DNA of 64,000 bases, taken from positions 254,172-318,171 of the forward strand of contig NZ_LN852694.1 in the NCBI RefSeq assembly GCF_001244545.1. Reading direction: 5' to 3'. The DNA is from Candidatus Stoquefichus sp. SB1 (lineage in GTDB: Bacteria > Bacillota_I > Bacilli_A > Erysipelotrichales > Coprobacillaceae). The notes under the pieces were generated by a model, which had not been told where the DNA came from, did no database searches, and saw only the letters and a program-made list of their open reading frames with translations. The position numbers and the translations under genes were made by a program. Position 1 is the stretch's first letter, and every line of letters begins with the position of its first letter. This document shows, piece after piece, positions 32,257 through 40,829 of the stretch.

Positions 32257-34151
32257 TGGTATCAGAACAATTCAAAAACAACATATTAAAGTTTGGTAAG
32301 ATGATTTCTGTTAGGATAACCTTCAATGATGGAACAATCTATGAAAAAGATGATATTACTTACTGTCAAAAGGCTTTCGATTGTGAGCCTTTTAAAACTG
32401 TTATGCAATTTGTAGATATAGAGATAAAGAACTCCATAAACGTACGCTATAAGGAGTTTACATTAGAATTTGGTGTAAAGGCAGATGAAACAGATGAATA
32501 TGAGTATATTAATTGGGGGACTTATATTGTAGACAATGACTCTATCGAAAAGAAAATAGATACAAATACGACTAAATTTACCGCATATGACTATCTCAAA
32601 AAAGCAAGCAAGAATTATGAGGAAATGAAGATAGAATATCCTACAACACTAAAAGGATATTTAGAAGCAATCTGCAATGTGCTGGGCTATACACTCAAGA
32701 CAGAAGAGTTCGCTAATTTTGATACCGCTCTTCATGATGATAAATTTATAGGAAATATAAAATACACTTATAGAGATATCTTAAACAATATAGCAGGTGC
32801 AGCAGGTGGAATTATCTATCTGAATGGATCTGATTTGTATATTAAGTATCCAACAGAAACAAATTATGTGATAGATGAAAACAATCTAAAGAAGTTAAGT
32901 ATTTCTAATGAATTTGGACCGTTAAACAGTTTAGGTCTAACAATAGCATCTAAAAATGATACAAGCTATAAGAAAGATGAAGACTCTATAAAGACAAATG
33001 GATTGTATGAAACAGAATTGATTAATAATGTAATTGTTAATAGTTCAAGAGGCGATTTTTCAACAAAGTTATTTGAACAAATTAAAGGTCTTGAGTTCTA
33101 TCAATTTGAATTAGATAGTTTTGGATACACATTCTTTGAGCCATATGATTATGTAACAATAACAGACCTAAACGGTGTGGCTCATAAGTCTTTAATTATG
33201 TCAGATACAATAACGGTTACAACAGGACTTAATGAGACGATAAGTTGTCAGATTGATAATCAATATATTGTTGATTACACAAAGACCAATAACATACAGG
33301 ACTTAATAAAAGATACAACTGAGGATCTACAAGATGCTGTCTACTATTACACAAATGATGATACTTTGAGGATAACTAATCAAGATGTCGAAATCATTAG
33401 AATTCGTTTTACCTCTAAGGTTCAGGCAACACCACTTTTTAACGCTAATCTGATAATGAAAATAGACACACCAGGACTTCTTGAGTTTACATATATTTTA
33501 GATAATCTTGAGTACTATGTACATCCAAAGCATAGTGTAGTAGAAGGCTGGTGTACATTACATCTATTTGTACCTTTTTATCAACTAGAAGGCAATAAAG
33601 CACACGACATTGTCGTGTATGTTAATTCTTTAGATGCAGCTGGAAGTATTAGCAGAAACCAAATTCAGGCTACAGTCAATGGACAAGGTCTTGAAGTTGT
33701 TGGAAATGACTGGGATGGAACAATTCAAATCATTACAGAAGTAGATCCTATCACTATTAGAAATATTACTAATTCTAACATTACTATTAAAGGTATAGAA
33801 ACGTCTTTAGAATTTAAAGATAGTCAACCATCAGGATTTAACATGGTAAACGAAGTACAACCAATATCTATTAGTTTTGCTGGTCCTAACATAACAATTA
33901 AAGGCATTGAGGCAGGTATAGGATATTCTAAAATAATTGTAGATGAACAGATCAAATTCAATTCGTTATCAAAACAGAATTTCATATATGATAGCAAGTA
34001 TGTATTGTTTAATGAAAATGCAAGTTTGATAACAGATTATACGTTTGATCAATCAACACCATTAGATGTTGATAGTGGTAAGTTGCAAGAATTATCTATA
34101 GATTTAGAACAGTTCAAGAGTGTTGAGAATATATCGTTGGAGGTAATGTGA
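32256..34151 (+). CDS. Tail tip/hub protein
   Basis: 631 residues. The first ~370 residues (MISVRITFNDGTIYEKDDITYC, YTYRDILNNIAGAAGGIIYLNG, FEPYDYVTITDLNGV) are typical of the Gp18/Tal-like hub of Firmicute siphophages. The remaining part is beta-rich with internal repeats such as NITIKGIETSLEF and NITIKGIEAGIGY. No clear endopeptidase motif. It probably caps the tube and carries receptor-binding parts. Confidence 0.75.
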   Translation: MVSEQFKNNILKFGKMISVRITFNDGTIYEKDDITYCQKAFDCEPFKTVMQFVDIEIKNSINVRYKEFTLEFGVKADETDEYEYINWGTYIVDNDSIEKKIDTNTTKFTAYDYLKKASKNYEEMKIEYPTTLKGYLEAICNVLGYTLKTEEFANFDTALHDDKFIGNIKYTYRDILNNIAGAAGGIIYLNGSDLYIKYPTETNYVIDENNLKKLSISNEFGPLNSLGLTIASKNDTSYKKDEDSIKTNGLYETELINNVIVNSSRGDFSTKLFEQIKGLEFYQFELDSFGYTFFEPYDYVTITDLNGVAHKSLIMSDTITVTTGLNETISCQIDNQYIVDYTKTNNIQDLIKDTTEDLQDAVYYYTNDDTLRITNQDVEIIRIRFTSKVQATPLFNANLIMKIDTPGLLEFTYILDNLEYYVHPKHSVVEGWCTLHLFVPFYQLEGNKAHDIVVYVNSLDAAGSISRNQIQATVNGQGLEVVGNDWDGTIQIITEVDPITIRNITNSNITIKGIETSLEFKDSQPSGFNMVNEVQPISISFAGPNITIKGIEAGIGYSKIIVDEQIKFNSLSKQNFIYDSKYVLFNENASLITDYTFDQSTPLDVDSGKLQELSIDLEQFKSVENISLEVM

Positions 34152-35275
34152 TGAATGATTTAGAAAAGTATCTAAACACAAGCGAAGGAATGACTTTGCT
34201 TGCTACACAACAAGATGATCAGACTGTTTCTTGTGCTGGTGCTGATTGGTTTAAATACAATAGCATAATTGCAAATAACATTTATATAAGTGGTAACAGT
34301 TGGATTGGATTTGGAACATCAAGCGAGCAGATGAAGATTTGTAGACGTGATGCAAAATGTCACAACCTCTACAGACAAGAAATAGCATTGCAAACATGCA
34401 ATTGTATTAAGTATAGATGGGATGGATATTCTGTCTATAATTCAACAACGACCGAAAACAAGTTGACATGGGAGTTATTCATATTTGACAACAACGATAT
34501 TTTCCTGAACTGTATTGATATACCAACGAATGGTACACATAGTTTTGATTTGTTAGGTGGAACTGGAACATTCGCTCCAGGACCTGGTAAGTATATTTCT
34601 ATGTACTGTGAAGATAAAGGAAATGGAAAGATATTTAATCTTGTTGAAGAACTGTATACTTATACCGATATAGAAATTAGGTATTTGCTCAAGGATAACA
34701 ATGGATTATATAAAATAAGTGAAGATAACTCTAGTCTTGTAAAGTTAGAAGAAACAGAGTTATCTTCTTCTTTATTTAGTTTGCATGGGATGACAAACAT
34801 ACCTAATGGAAATTTTATGAAAGAATTAGTTAATCCTAAACTGTTAGAGTGGCACTCAAGAATGGATATTGATGTGAAGTTAAATGCAAGTGTTAAGGCA
34901 ATTCCAAAGAGACAAACAATCGTGCAAAACTACGATTCTTTCTATTCTGATGAGACAATAAAAGGAATAGGAAGTTTTGAAGTAATAGGTGAGATAAATG
35001 AGTTTGCTAATGTACGGTTTGCAATAACATTCGACAATACAACTTACTGTTCATTTGTAAATGATACATGGGTTGTAATAGATATTGCTGATCAAGAAGT
35101 GTTTTTGAATAGTGGTATGACTAAAGAAGTGTTGGAAAATCTAACACAAGAACAGTTAGAAAGTATTTTCTTAATACAAGATGTCTTTAAATTTAGAATA
35201 GCGATTATTATAGACTACTTAAATATCAATGCAGTATGCAATATAGAGCAAGTGAAAGTCAATTTTATAAATTAA
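34148..35275 (+). CDS. Baseplate or tail appendage protein
   Basis: 375 residues, overlapping the hub gene by 4 bp. The N-terminal domain has a jelly-roll look (WIGFGTSSEQMKICRRDAK and TTTENKLTWELFIFDNNDIF). No named family. Gene order suggests a baseplate or receptor-binding accessory. Confidence 0.6.
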   Translation: MMNDLEKYLNTSEGMTLLATQQDDQTVSCAGADWFKYNSIIANNIYISGNSWIGFGTSSEQMKICRRDAKCHNLYRQEIALQTCNCIKYRWDGYSVYNSTTTENKLTWELFIFDNNDIFLNCIDIPTNGTHSFDLLGGTGTFAPGPGKYISMYCEDKGNGKIFNLVEELYTYTDIEIRYLLKDNNGLYKISEDNSSLVKLEETELSSSLFSLHGMTNIPNGNFMKELVNPKLLEWHSRMDIDVKLNASVKAIPKRQTIVQNYDSFYSDETIKGIGSFEVIGEINEFANVRFAITFDNTTYCSFVNDTWVVIDIADQEVFLNSGMTKEVLENLTQEQLESIFLIQDVFKFRIAIIIDYLNINAVCNIEQVKVNFIN

Positions 35276-35288
35276 GGAAGGTGATGTT

Positions 35289-36851
35289 ATGGCTTTGCAA
35301 GGTGTGTGTGAAATAGAACTACGTGACGAGCAAGGGAATGTTGTTCAAAGAACCAAAGATAAGAATATGGTGACGAATGGAATGTCAAATTTAGTTAATA
35401 TAGATGATAATATGATTATGAAATTATTTAATATATCAACAAAATTAAAACATTATAATTTATCTACTCCTATTCTTCAAAGGTTAATAGGTGGAGTATA
35501 TTTGTTTAGTGATATACAAGAAGAATCTGTAGATAATATTATACCAAATTTTGCTAAAATTGTTGGTAGTTGTAGTTTATCAACATCAGATATAAATAAT
35601 AGTCATATAGGAATTTGGAACGTTAGTGAATCTAATGTCATTTATAATGATGATGGTAAAATTATTGGTATAAAATTTGTTTTTGATTTTGCAACAAATA
35701 AAGGTAATGGGACAATTAGGAGTGTCTCTTTAACGACAGATGTAGGAGCAAATGATTTATTGAATAATAACTTTTGCTTTGACTTTTTTAGTGGTGGATC
35801 ATCTTCTGACCCGAATTTATATAATAATTATAAGTTCAATAGAATTAATCCAGTTGAACAAATAATAAATAACAATCAAAATTATTCTTCATTATCATAT
35901 AAAGGTTATCATATAAATAATAAACAAGCGATTATTACAATTACAAAAAATTTTGAAATTGTTGTTATTCATACAATTGATACTACTTCAAAATCATTTA
36001 TATTAAGAAAATACAAGATAAAAAATGAAATACACTTAAACGAAGTTATTGTAGATGATAAATTGGAATATAATAATAACTATTTTACACTATTACTAGA
36101 AAAATCAATAAGCTATTCTGATATGATAATTAGTAATGATAATTTTGATATTTCAAGAATTGTTTGGTCAACTTATTATTATGATAATAATATTTATTTT
36201 ACTAATGCATATGATAAAATAATAAAAGTTAAAAAGATATCATTATCAACATTTGATGTAGTTGAAAATCTGGAACAGTCATTTGAACAAGGGGGATTAA
36301 ATAATGGAATACCTAACAGTTATGCTAGGACTATTTTTGTATATAAGAATTACTATGTGGTTTCCCAATTTAATTCAAATGAACTTTTTGTAAGTTTATT
36401 ATTTATAAATAGAAACAATCTAACAATTCATAAGAAAATATCATATGATTTATATAATTCAAGTCATAAATATAAGGGAATATATACGGCTACAATGTGT
36501 AGTTATATAGGCGATTACTTATATATACGGCATATTTATTTACCAGGAACAAGCGGAGAATTATCTATATGTAAAACAACATTTGTTGATAGTGATTTGA
36601 ATATATATGAAATAGATAATAGTTATGATACTAATAAGTTCATGCCTATCAATCAAGAATATTTTAAATATCCATTTATGATTGGCAGATCATTTAGTGG
36701 AGATAGTGTGTATGCATCTGGTAAAGGAAATACTATGGCAGTTACTCCATATATAAAATTCACAATAGATAACCTAGCAACACCTGTCACAAAGACAGCT
36801 AGTCAAACTATGAAGGTTATCTATACAATTAAAGATGCAGAACAACAATAA
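35289..36851 (+). CDS. Receptor-binding tail protein candidate
   Basis: 520 residues. The first ~30 residues (MALQGVCEIELRDEQGNVVQ) are of the conserved anchor type that attaches to the baseplate. The rest is Asn/Tyr/Ile-rich, and its DNA is noticeably more AT-rich than the neighbours, from about 35400 to 36700, suggesting an exchanged host-range module. Repeating blade-like segments (YYDNNIYFTNAYDKI, YIGDYLYIRHIY) suggest a beta-propeller. A terminator follows. Confidence 0.65.
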   Translation: MALQGVCEIELRDEQGNVVQRTKDKNMVTNGMSNLVNIDDNMIMKLFNISTKLKHYNLSTPILQRLIGGVYLFSDIQEESVDNIIPNFAKIVGSCSLSTSDINNSHIGIWNVSESNVIYNDDGKIIGIKFVFDFATNKGNGTIRSVSLTTDVGANDLLNNNFCFDFFSGGSSSDPNLYNNYKFNRINPVEQIINNNQNYSSLSYKGYHINNKQAIITITKNFEIVVIHTIDTTSKSFILRKYKIKNEIHLNEVIVDDKLEYNNNYFTLLLEKSISYSDMIISNDNFDISRIVWSTYYYDNNIYFTNAYDKIIKVKKISLSTFDVVENLEQSFEQGGLNNGIPNSYARTIFVYKNYYVVSQFNSNELFVSLLFINRNNLTIHKKISYDLYNSSHKYKGIYTATMCSYIGDYLYIRHIYLPGTSGELSICKTTFVDSDLNIYEIDNSYDTNKFMPINQEYFKYPFMIGRSFSGDSVYASGKGNTMAVTPYIKFTIDNLATPVTKTASQTMKVIYTIKDAEQQ

Positions 36852-36852
36852 T

Positions 36853-36875
36853 GAGAGACAAAAGTCTCTCTTTTA
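36853..36875 (+). terminator. Terminator after tail genes
   Basis: GAGAGAC (36853-36859), loop AAAA, GTCTCTC (36864-36870), then TTTT. Perfect 7-bp stem three bases after the stop codon. Confidence 0.85.
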
Positions 36876-36893
36876 AATTAAAGGAGAAAGAAT

Positions 36894-37337
36894 ATGGAAA
36901 AATTACTATTTTATATGAGCAATCATAAAATGATTGTATTTGTTATTATCGCAATCTTATTTGACTTATTTGTAGGTGTTATGCTTGCATTTAAGGACAA
37001 GAGAACAAATAGTGCAATAGGAATTGATGGCATGATTAGAAAAGTAGCAATGATTGGTTGCTTAGGCTTTCTAATCGTCGTTGACTGGCTATTAAAACTT
37101 AATCTAATCGGATGGCTACCAGCACAGATTTTAGAGTTATTTTCTAATATTGGAATTAAAAATGTAGGGGCGAGTGATATTTTTGGTTTACTGTTTATCG
37201 TCTTTGAATGCTTAAGCATTATAAAGAACTGGACTTTATTAGGATTACCAATGTTCAAGAGTGTTAATGCATGGATCAAGAATTTCTTGGAAACATTCAC
37301 GGATGAAATGCCGACAACAGATAAAAATCACAAATAG
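36894..37337 (+). CDS. Phage holin (toxin secretion/phage lysis family)
   Basis: 147 residues. Three hydrophobic helices (about 13-33, 48-66, 95-115) with FDLFVGVMLAFKDKRTNSAIGIDGMIRK, read in parts, the signature of the Cph1/holin_4 family. It would permeabilise the membrane to release the endolysin encoded next. Confidence 0.9.
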   Translation: MEKLLFYMSNHKMIVFVIIAILFDLFVGVMLAFKDKRTNSAIGIDGMIRKVAMIGCLGFLIVVDWLLKLNLIGWLPAQILELFSNIGIKNVGASDIFGLLFIVFECLSIIKNWTLLGLPMFKSVNAWIKNFLETFTDEMPTTDKNHK

Positions 37338-37360
37338 TGCATTTTTTGCACTATTTTAAT
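37332..37360 (+). terminator. Terminator overlapping the holin stop
   Basis: AAATAGTGCA (37332-37341) pairs perfectly with TGCACTATTT (37347-37356) around TTTTT, followed by TAATTTT. It overlaps the TAG stop codon. Confidence 0.8.
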
Positions 37361-37386
37361 TTTACATAAAACAAGGAGGATTATTT

Positions 37387-38433
37387 ATGAGTTTATTATA
37401 TGGTTTAGATATTTCTAAATATCAGGGTGACTTTGATTTCAACAATGCACCTTTAAAAGATTTTGTTATTATTCGCTGTGGATATACTGGCCAGACAAGC
37501 AACAAGTGTTACAAAGATGAAAAATTTGATAGAAACTTAAGGGAGATTAAGAAAACAAATATCCCTTACGGATTCTATTATTATTCTTGTGCAAAGAATG
37601 AAAGTGATGCAAAAAGAGAGGCAGATTTCATTCACTCATTGCTGAAAAATGAAAAATTTGAATTACCATTGTTTATTGATTATGAATATAGCAAAGTCAT
37701 TAATTCATTAGGTACTAAGAAATGTAATGAAGTAATTGAAAGTCTAGGAAAGAAATTAGAAAGTTATGGTTACTTTGTAGGTTTGTATTCTTATGAATAC
37801 TTTTTAAAGAATGCAACTGATAGATTTTGGTTGTGGATTGCATCTTATGGCACTAATGATGGTACTGTTCAAAAAGATTTCAATAATGGAAAGTATAAAA
37901 TGTATCAGTTTACTTCTCAATATAAGGGTAAATATGATGCAAATGTTTTATATGATGCTTCTGTTATGAAAACAATTAAAGATAAAGGCTTAAATGGCTT
38001 TTCTAAGCAACAAACTGTAGATAAGGTAGAAACACCCAAGAAAGAAGAAAACACATCTACATCATTAAAGTATAAAGTAGGGGATGTTGTTTCTATCAAT
38101 GGTGTTTATTCATCATCAGACAGTAACGAGAAATTGAATCCCTACACTAAAAAAGGAAAGATTACAAAAATTATTGCTAATGCTAGAAACCCTTATTTAT
38201 TAGAAAATGGTAACATTGGTTGGGTTAATGATTCATGCATTGTAATTCAATCACAAAGTACTTTAAAAGTCGGTTCTAAGGTGAAGATTAAATCTAGTGC
38301 TAAAAAGTATGCAACTGGACAGATAATTCCTGATTGGGTTAAAAAGAAAACTCATACTATTAAAAAAATCAATGGGGGAAAAGTATTGTTAAAGGAAATT
38401 GTCTCATGGGTATACAAAAAAGATGTAGAATAA
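37387..38433 (+). CDS. GH25 lysozyme endolysin
   Basis: 348 residues. Residues 1-200 are a GH25 muramidase: GLDISKYQGDFDF, VIIRCGYTG, PLFIDYEYS with catalytic acidic residues, WLWIASYG. After a linker come two SH3-like wall-binding domains (about 225-275 and 290-348), each starting KVGDVV or KVGSKVK. No signal peptide, so export relies on the holin. It cleaves the peptidoglycan glycan strand at lysis. Confidence 0.92.
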   Translation: MSLLYGLDISKYQGDFDFNNAPLKDFVIIRCGYTGQTSNKCYKDEKFDRNLREIKKTNIPYGFYYYSCAKNESDAKREADFIHSLLKNEKFELPLFIDYEYSKVINSLGTKKCNEVIESLGKKLESYGYFVGLYSYEYFLKNATDRFWLWIASYGTNDGTVQKDFNNGKYKMYQFTSQYKGKYDANVLYDASVMKTIKDKGLNGFSKQQTVDKVETPKKEENTSTSLKYKVGDVVSINGVYSSSDSNEKLNPYTKKGKITKIIANARNPYLLENGNIGWVNDSCIVIQSQSTLKVGSKVKIKSSAKKYATGQIIPDWVKKKTHTIKKINGGKVLLKEIVSWVYKKDVE

Positions 38434-38465
38434 AACAGTCTGCAATTAAAGTGGATGGTGGATGT

Positions 38466-38594
38466 ATGCCTAACTTTATGTATGATGAAGATTTAGAAAT
38501 AGTAAGAGAAACAGAAAAAACTGTGTTCGTGAAGTATGAACATAGTGATAGCGTTTATATTTTTGATAAAAAGTATATAGATAGATTTTTGTAG
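38466..38594 (+). CDS. Small protein after endolysin, unknown
   Basis: 42 residues from ATG 38466 (GGTGGAT site). DLEIVRETEKTVFVKYEHSDSVYIFDKKY is a small beta module I have seen only as unassigned phage protein. The frame is open back to an ATG at 38406 inside the endolysin gene. A terminator follows immediately. Confidence 0.45.
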   Translation: MPNFMYDEDLEIVRETEKTVFVKYEHSDSVYIFDKKYIDRFL

Positions 38595-38627
38595 CCTAGT
38601 CCCTAATTAGGGAGTGGGCTTTTTTAC
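38594..38627 (+). terminator. Late operon terminator
   Basis: TCCCTAATTAGGGA core extended by GCC/GGGC pairing, followed by TTTTTT. It ends the late operon. The 38628-38789 stretch is very AT-rich and holds the leader of the next gene with repeated ATATACT/TGTAT elements. Confidence 0.85.
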
Positions 38628-38789
38628 GTTTTGAGAAAAATTAAAAAAATTTCAAATAAAAAAAGAAAAATGGGAAATAATTGCGTATATATAGTAGAGG
38701 GGAATATTTAAAATAACAAAAATATACTCAAAAATGTATGAAAACATAATCAAATATGTATTAAAATATACTAAAAAAGGAGAAAAAAT

Positions 38790-39380
38790 ATGCAAAAACG
38801 CAATTTTTTAGGTGGAATGGTGTTGATTTTGGGAATAGGTGCAATTATAATGAAGATGGTAAGAGGTAAAAAGACGGAGGGAAATCATATGGAAAAAGTA
38901 GAAGCAATCAAGGAAGAAGTAAATGCAAATATTAATGATGTTGCTGATTGGTTCATGTTAAAAGGTGCTATGTCAAATAAAAAAGTACAAAAATTATGCT
39001 ATTATGCACAGGCATGGAGTTTAGCTCTTTATGATTCTCCAATTGCTACGGATAGTAAATTTGAAGCGTGGGTACATGGTCCTGTTAACAAAACACTATG
39101 GAATAGGTTTAAGTGTTTTGGGTGGAGCGAATTTCAACTTACTGAGCCAGAACGTGTTAGAGAAATATTGAACACAAAATTTTCTGAAAGTCAAAATAAA
39201 ATACTCGAATCTGTTTGGGAAACTTATGGAGAATTCAGTGCTGATGAATTAGAAAAAATGACACATGAAGAAAAACCGTGGTTAGAGAAAAGAAAGGGTA
39301 TAGGAAAATTTGAAAGTTGTAATGATGAAATTTCAGAGAGTACTATGAAAGAATATTATCGCTCAAGAGTAATAGAATAA
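38790..39380 (+). CDS. Panacea-domain antitoxin with N-terminal membrane segment
   Basis: 196 residues. Residues about 45-165 match the Panacea (DUF4065, SocA/GepA-like) domain: NKKVQKLCYYAQAWSLALYD, then FEAWVHGPVNKTLWNRF and SADELEKMTHEEKPW. Panacea proteins are antitoxins for many unrelated toxins. Uniquely here, residues 5-24 form a transmembrane helix. ATG 38790 has AAAGGAG upstream; a second ATG at 38889, after GGAGGG, would make a soluble 163-residue form lacking the helix. The gene overlaps the next by one base. Confidence 0.82.
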   Translation: MQKRNFLGGMVLILGIGAIIMKMVRGKKTEGNHMEKVEAIKEEVNANINDVADWFMLKGAMSNKKVQKLCYYAQAWSLALYDSPIATDSKFEAWVHGPVNKTLWNRFKCFGWSEFQLTEPERVREILNTKFSESQNKILESVWETYGEFSADELEKMTHEEKPWLEKRKGIGKFESCNDEISESTMKEYYRSRVIE

Positions 39381-39856
39381 TGAAATTAACTAATACAAAT
39401 AAAAAAATCAACCAGAAATCAGATGATTCTCTATTAATTCAAAATGATAATAAACATAATCATCCTGAAATAAGTTTTAAATATTTATATAAATGTGATG
39501 TATGCTGCTTTAAAGGTTTAAATAAAATTGCCCGTAAGGATAGGGATCCTAGTATATTTGATGATTTACAAAAGTTTTTGAATGAGATAGATAATTGTAA
39601 TTCTTTAGAAGAAATGATAACAGATTATACATCACCAAAGGGTAGTAAAATCGATGATAGTAACAGATATATTAAAAGAATAATAAAAAAATTTGAAAAG
39701 GCTTATCCCAATGAAAAAGGGTTATTGGAATCTGGAATAATTCATATTCATACAAAGAAAAACGGAAAAGGAAGTTTTGTCATATTTGGTGTTAACTATG
39801 AAAATATATTTTATATATTAGCTTTTGACCCAAAACATCAATTTGATAAGGGGTAG
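39380..39856 (+). CDS. Putative toxin partner of the Panacea protein
   Basis: 158 residues. It starts at the last base of the antitoxin stop (TAATG). After a Gln/Asn-rich N-terminus comes YKCDVCCFKGLNKIARKDRDPS, a helical middle, and a C-terminal beta sheet, IHIHTKKNGKGSFVIFGVNYENIFYILAFDPKHQF. Short charged helices plus a terminal sheet resemble RelE/HigB-type RNase folds, but I cannot name the family. Gene order and overlap make it the likely toxin. It is the last prophage gene before attR. Confidence 0.6.
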   Translation: MKLTNTNKKINQKSDDSLLIQNDNKHNHPEISFKYLYKCDVCCFKGLNKIARKDRDPSIFDDLQKFLNEIDNCNSLEEMITDYTSPKGSKIDDSNRYIKRIIKKFEKAYPNEKGLLESGIIHIHTKKNGKGSFVIFGVNYENIFYILAFDPKHQFDKG

Positions 39857-39861
39857 TTTTT

Positions 39862-39886
39862 GCACACATTTGTGTGCTTTTTTTAT
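39862..39886 (+). terminator. Terminator of toxin-antitoxin unit
   Basis: GCACACATTTGTGTGC is a perfect hairpin followed by TTTTTTT, ending the prophage transcription unit 25 bases before the right-end repeat. Confidence 0.88.
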
Positions 39887-39908
39887 ATATAAGTTTCATA
39901 AAAGTTAG

Positions 39909-39935
39909 TTTAAAAGTTACAAATAAGTTACAAAT
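39909..39935. repeat. Right prophage-end repeat (attR or arm sites)
   Basis: Matches 647-673 at 26 of 27 bases in direct orientation and contains the same pair of AGTTACAAA-like units. It marks the right end of the prophage, some 120 bp before the capsule switch region. Confidence 0.6.
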
Positions 39936-40054
39936 GTCTGTAAACCATAATAAAATCAAGGTGTGTTTTTTCTAATTATGATAATTTTGATAAATCATTA
40001 TAGAATATATTTGGATTTGTTATTAACATTTTTAATAAATATAATTAAATAAAA

Positions 40055-40093
40055 GAGGTCAGAAAATAAGTATAATACTTAAGTTTTGACCTC
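40055..40093. terminator. Bidirectional terminator left of capsule switch
   Basis: GAGGTCA (40055-40061) pairs with TGACCTC (40087-40093), with inner AAGTAT/ATACTT. T-rich tracts follow on both strands (ATTTTGTTATATTTTT rightward; TTTTATTTAATTAT leftward). It lies in the path of the leftward promoter at 40147-40174, so transcripts made in the present orientation should stop here. Confidence 0.65.
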
Positions 40094-40116
40094 ATTTTGT
40101 TATATTTTTGTCTATA

Positions 40117-40143
40117 TTTCGTAGAACAATTAATTCTACGAAA
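40117..40143 (+). repeat. Left inversion site of the capsule switch
   Basis: Ten-base arms TTTCGTAGAA and TTCTACGAAA flank an asymmetric 7-base core, CAATTAA (40127-40133). The same architecture, with the core reversed, recurs at 40489-40515. This is the form of a tyrosine-recombinase site: palindromic arms and a directional spacer. Confidence 0.8.
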
Positions 40144-40146
40144 GCA

Positions 40147-40174
40147 ATTATAGCACATTTGGTTCATTTTTCAA
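40147..40174 (-). promoter_or_regulatory. Strong leftward promoter inside the invertible segment
   Basis: On the minus strand TTGAAA (40174-40169), 16 bp, TATAAT (40152-40147) with TGC directly before it. This extended -10 promoter points left, out of the left inversion site and away from the capsule genes. Flipping the segment would place it about 100 bp before the first capsule gene, pointing into the operon. The rest of 40175-40488 is AT-rich with only weak rightward promoter-like elements (TATAAT at 40423, no good -35). Confidence 0.7.
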
Positions 40175-40488
40175 TCAAAAATAGTATATTTTGGATGAAT
40201 TCGTATTTCTTGCTTTAACATCATTTTATCTTATCTCTATATTTAAGGATATAATCAAATATAATTTGTTAATTGATATTAATAAGAGAAGTAAGTACAC
40301 AGACAATGATTAACAATAAATAAATTTATTCAATTACTTTTTTGTTTACTATAATCTTCTCTTATAGACAATCTTTTTTACATTATATAGTGAATTTAAC
40401 TTTAACAAAATTTTGTGTCTAATATAATACTTAACTTATATGTTCAATTCTTGTTAGATAAATGAAAATTCAAGAAAGTAAGATTTCT

Positions 40489-40515
40489 TTTCGCAGAATT
40501 AATTGTTCTGCGAAA
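40489..40515 (-). repeat. Right inversion site of the capsule switch
   Basis: Arms TTTCGCAGAA and TTCTGCGAAA around core TTAATTG, the reverse complement of the left site's CAATTAA. Compared with the left site, each arm has one T-to-C change with the matching A-to-G change in the other arm, so both sites keep perfect dyads. The sites are 345 bp apart and inverted. Confidence 0.8.
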
Positions 40516-40597
40516 AATGATGAAAATGAAATTACTATTTATTTATGCATTCAACTAAGTAATTATATCAAATTCATGGATGAGGGGGCATTTACTT

Positions 40598-40828
40598 ATG
40601 GCTTTAGATGATATATATGGTCCAATTTCAAAACAAAATCAAAAATTGTTTGATGATAATGAAGAGCACATAGTAAACATGCTTGATTTTGCGATTAGGG
40701 AATTGGTAGAAATAGCTATAGATAATGAAATTGTTTTAATTAATGATTCATGTGAATGTTTAACTTATGAACAGGTTTTTAATTGTTTAAAAAGCTGGTC
40801 AAATAAGCGAATCTCAAAAGCAAAATGA
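40598..40828 (+). CDS. Short protein at head of capsule operon
   Basis: 76 residues from ATG 40598 (AGGGGGC site). MALDDIYGPISKQNQKLFDDNEEHI is followed by a helical region ending LTYEQVFNCLKSWSNKR. No family recognised. Sitting just before the LoaP-like gene, by analogy with the paired regulators of other capsule loci it may modulate antitermination. Confidence 0.5.
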   Translation: MALDDIYGPISKQNQKLFDDNEEHIVNMLDFAIRELVEIAIDNEIVLINDSCECLTYEQVFNCLKSWSNKRISKAK

Positions 40829-40829
40829 T

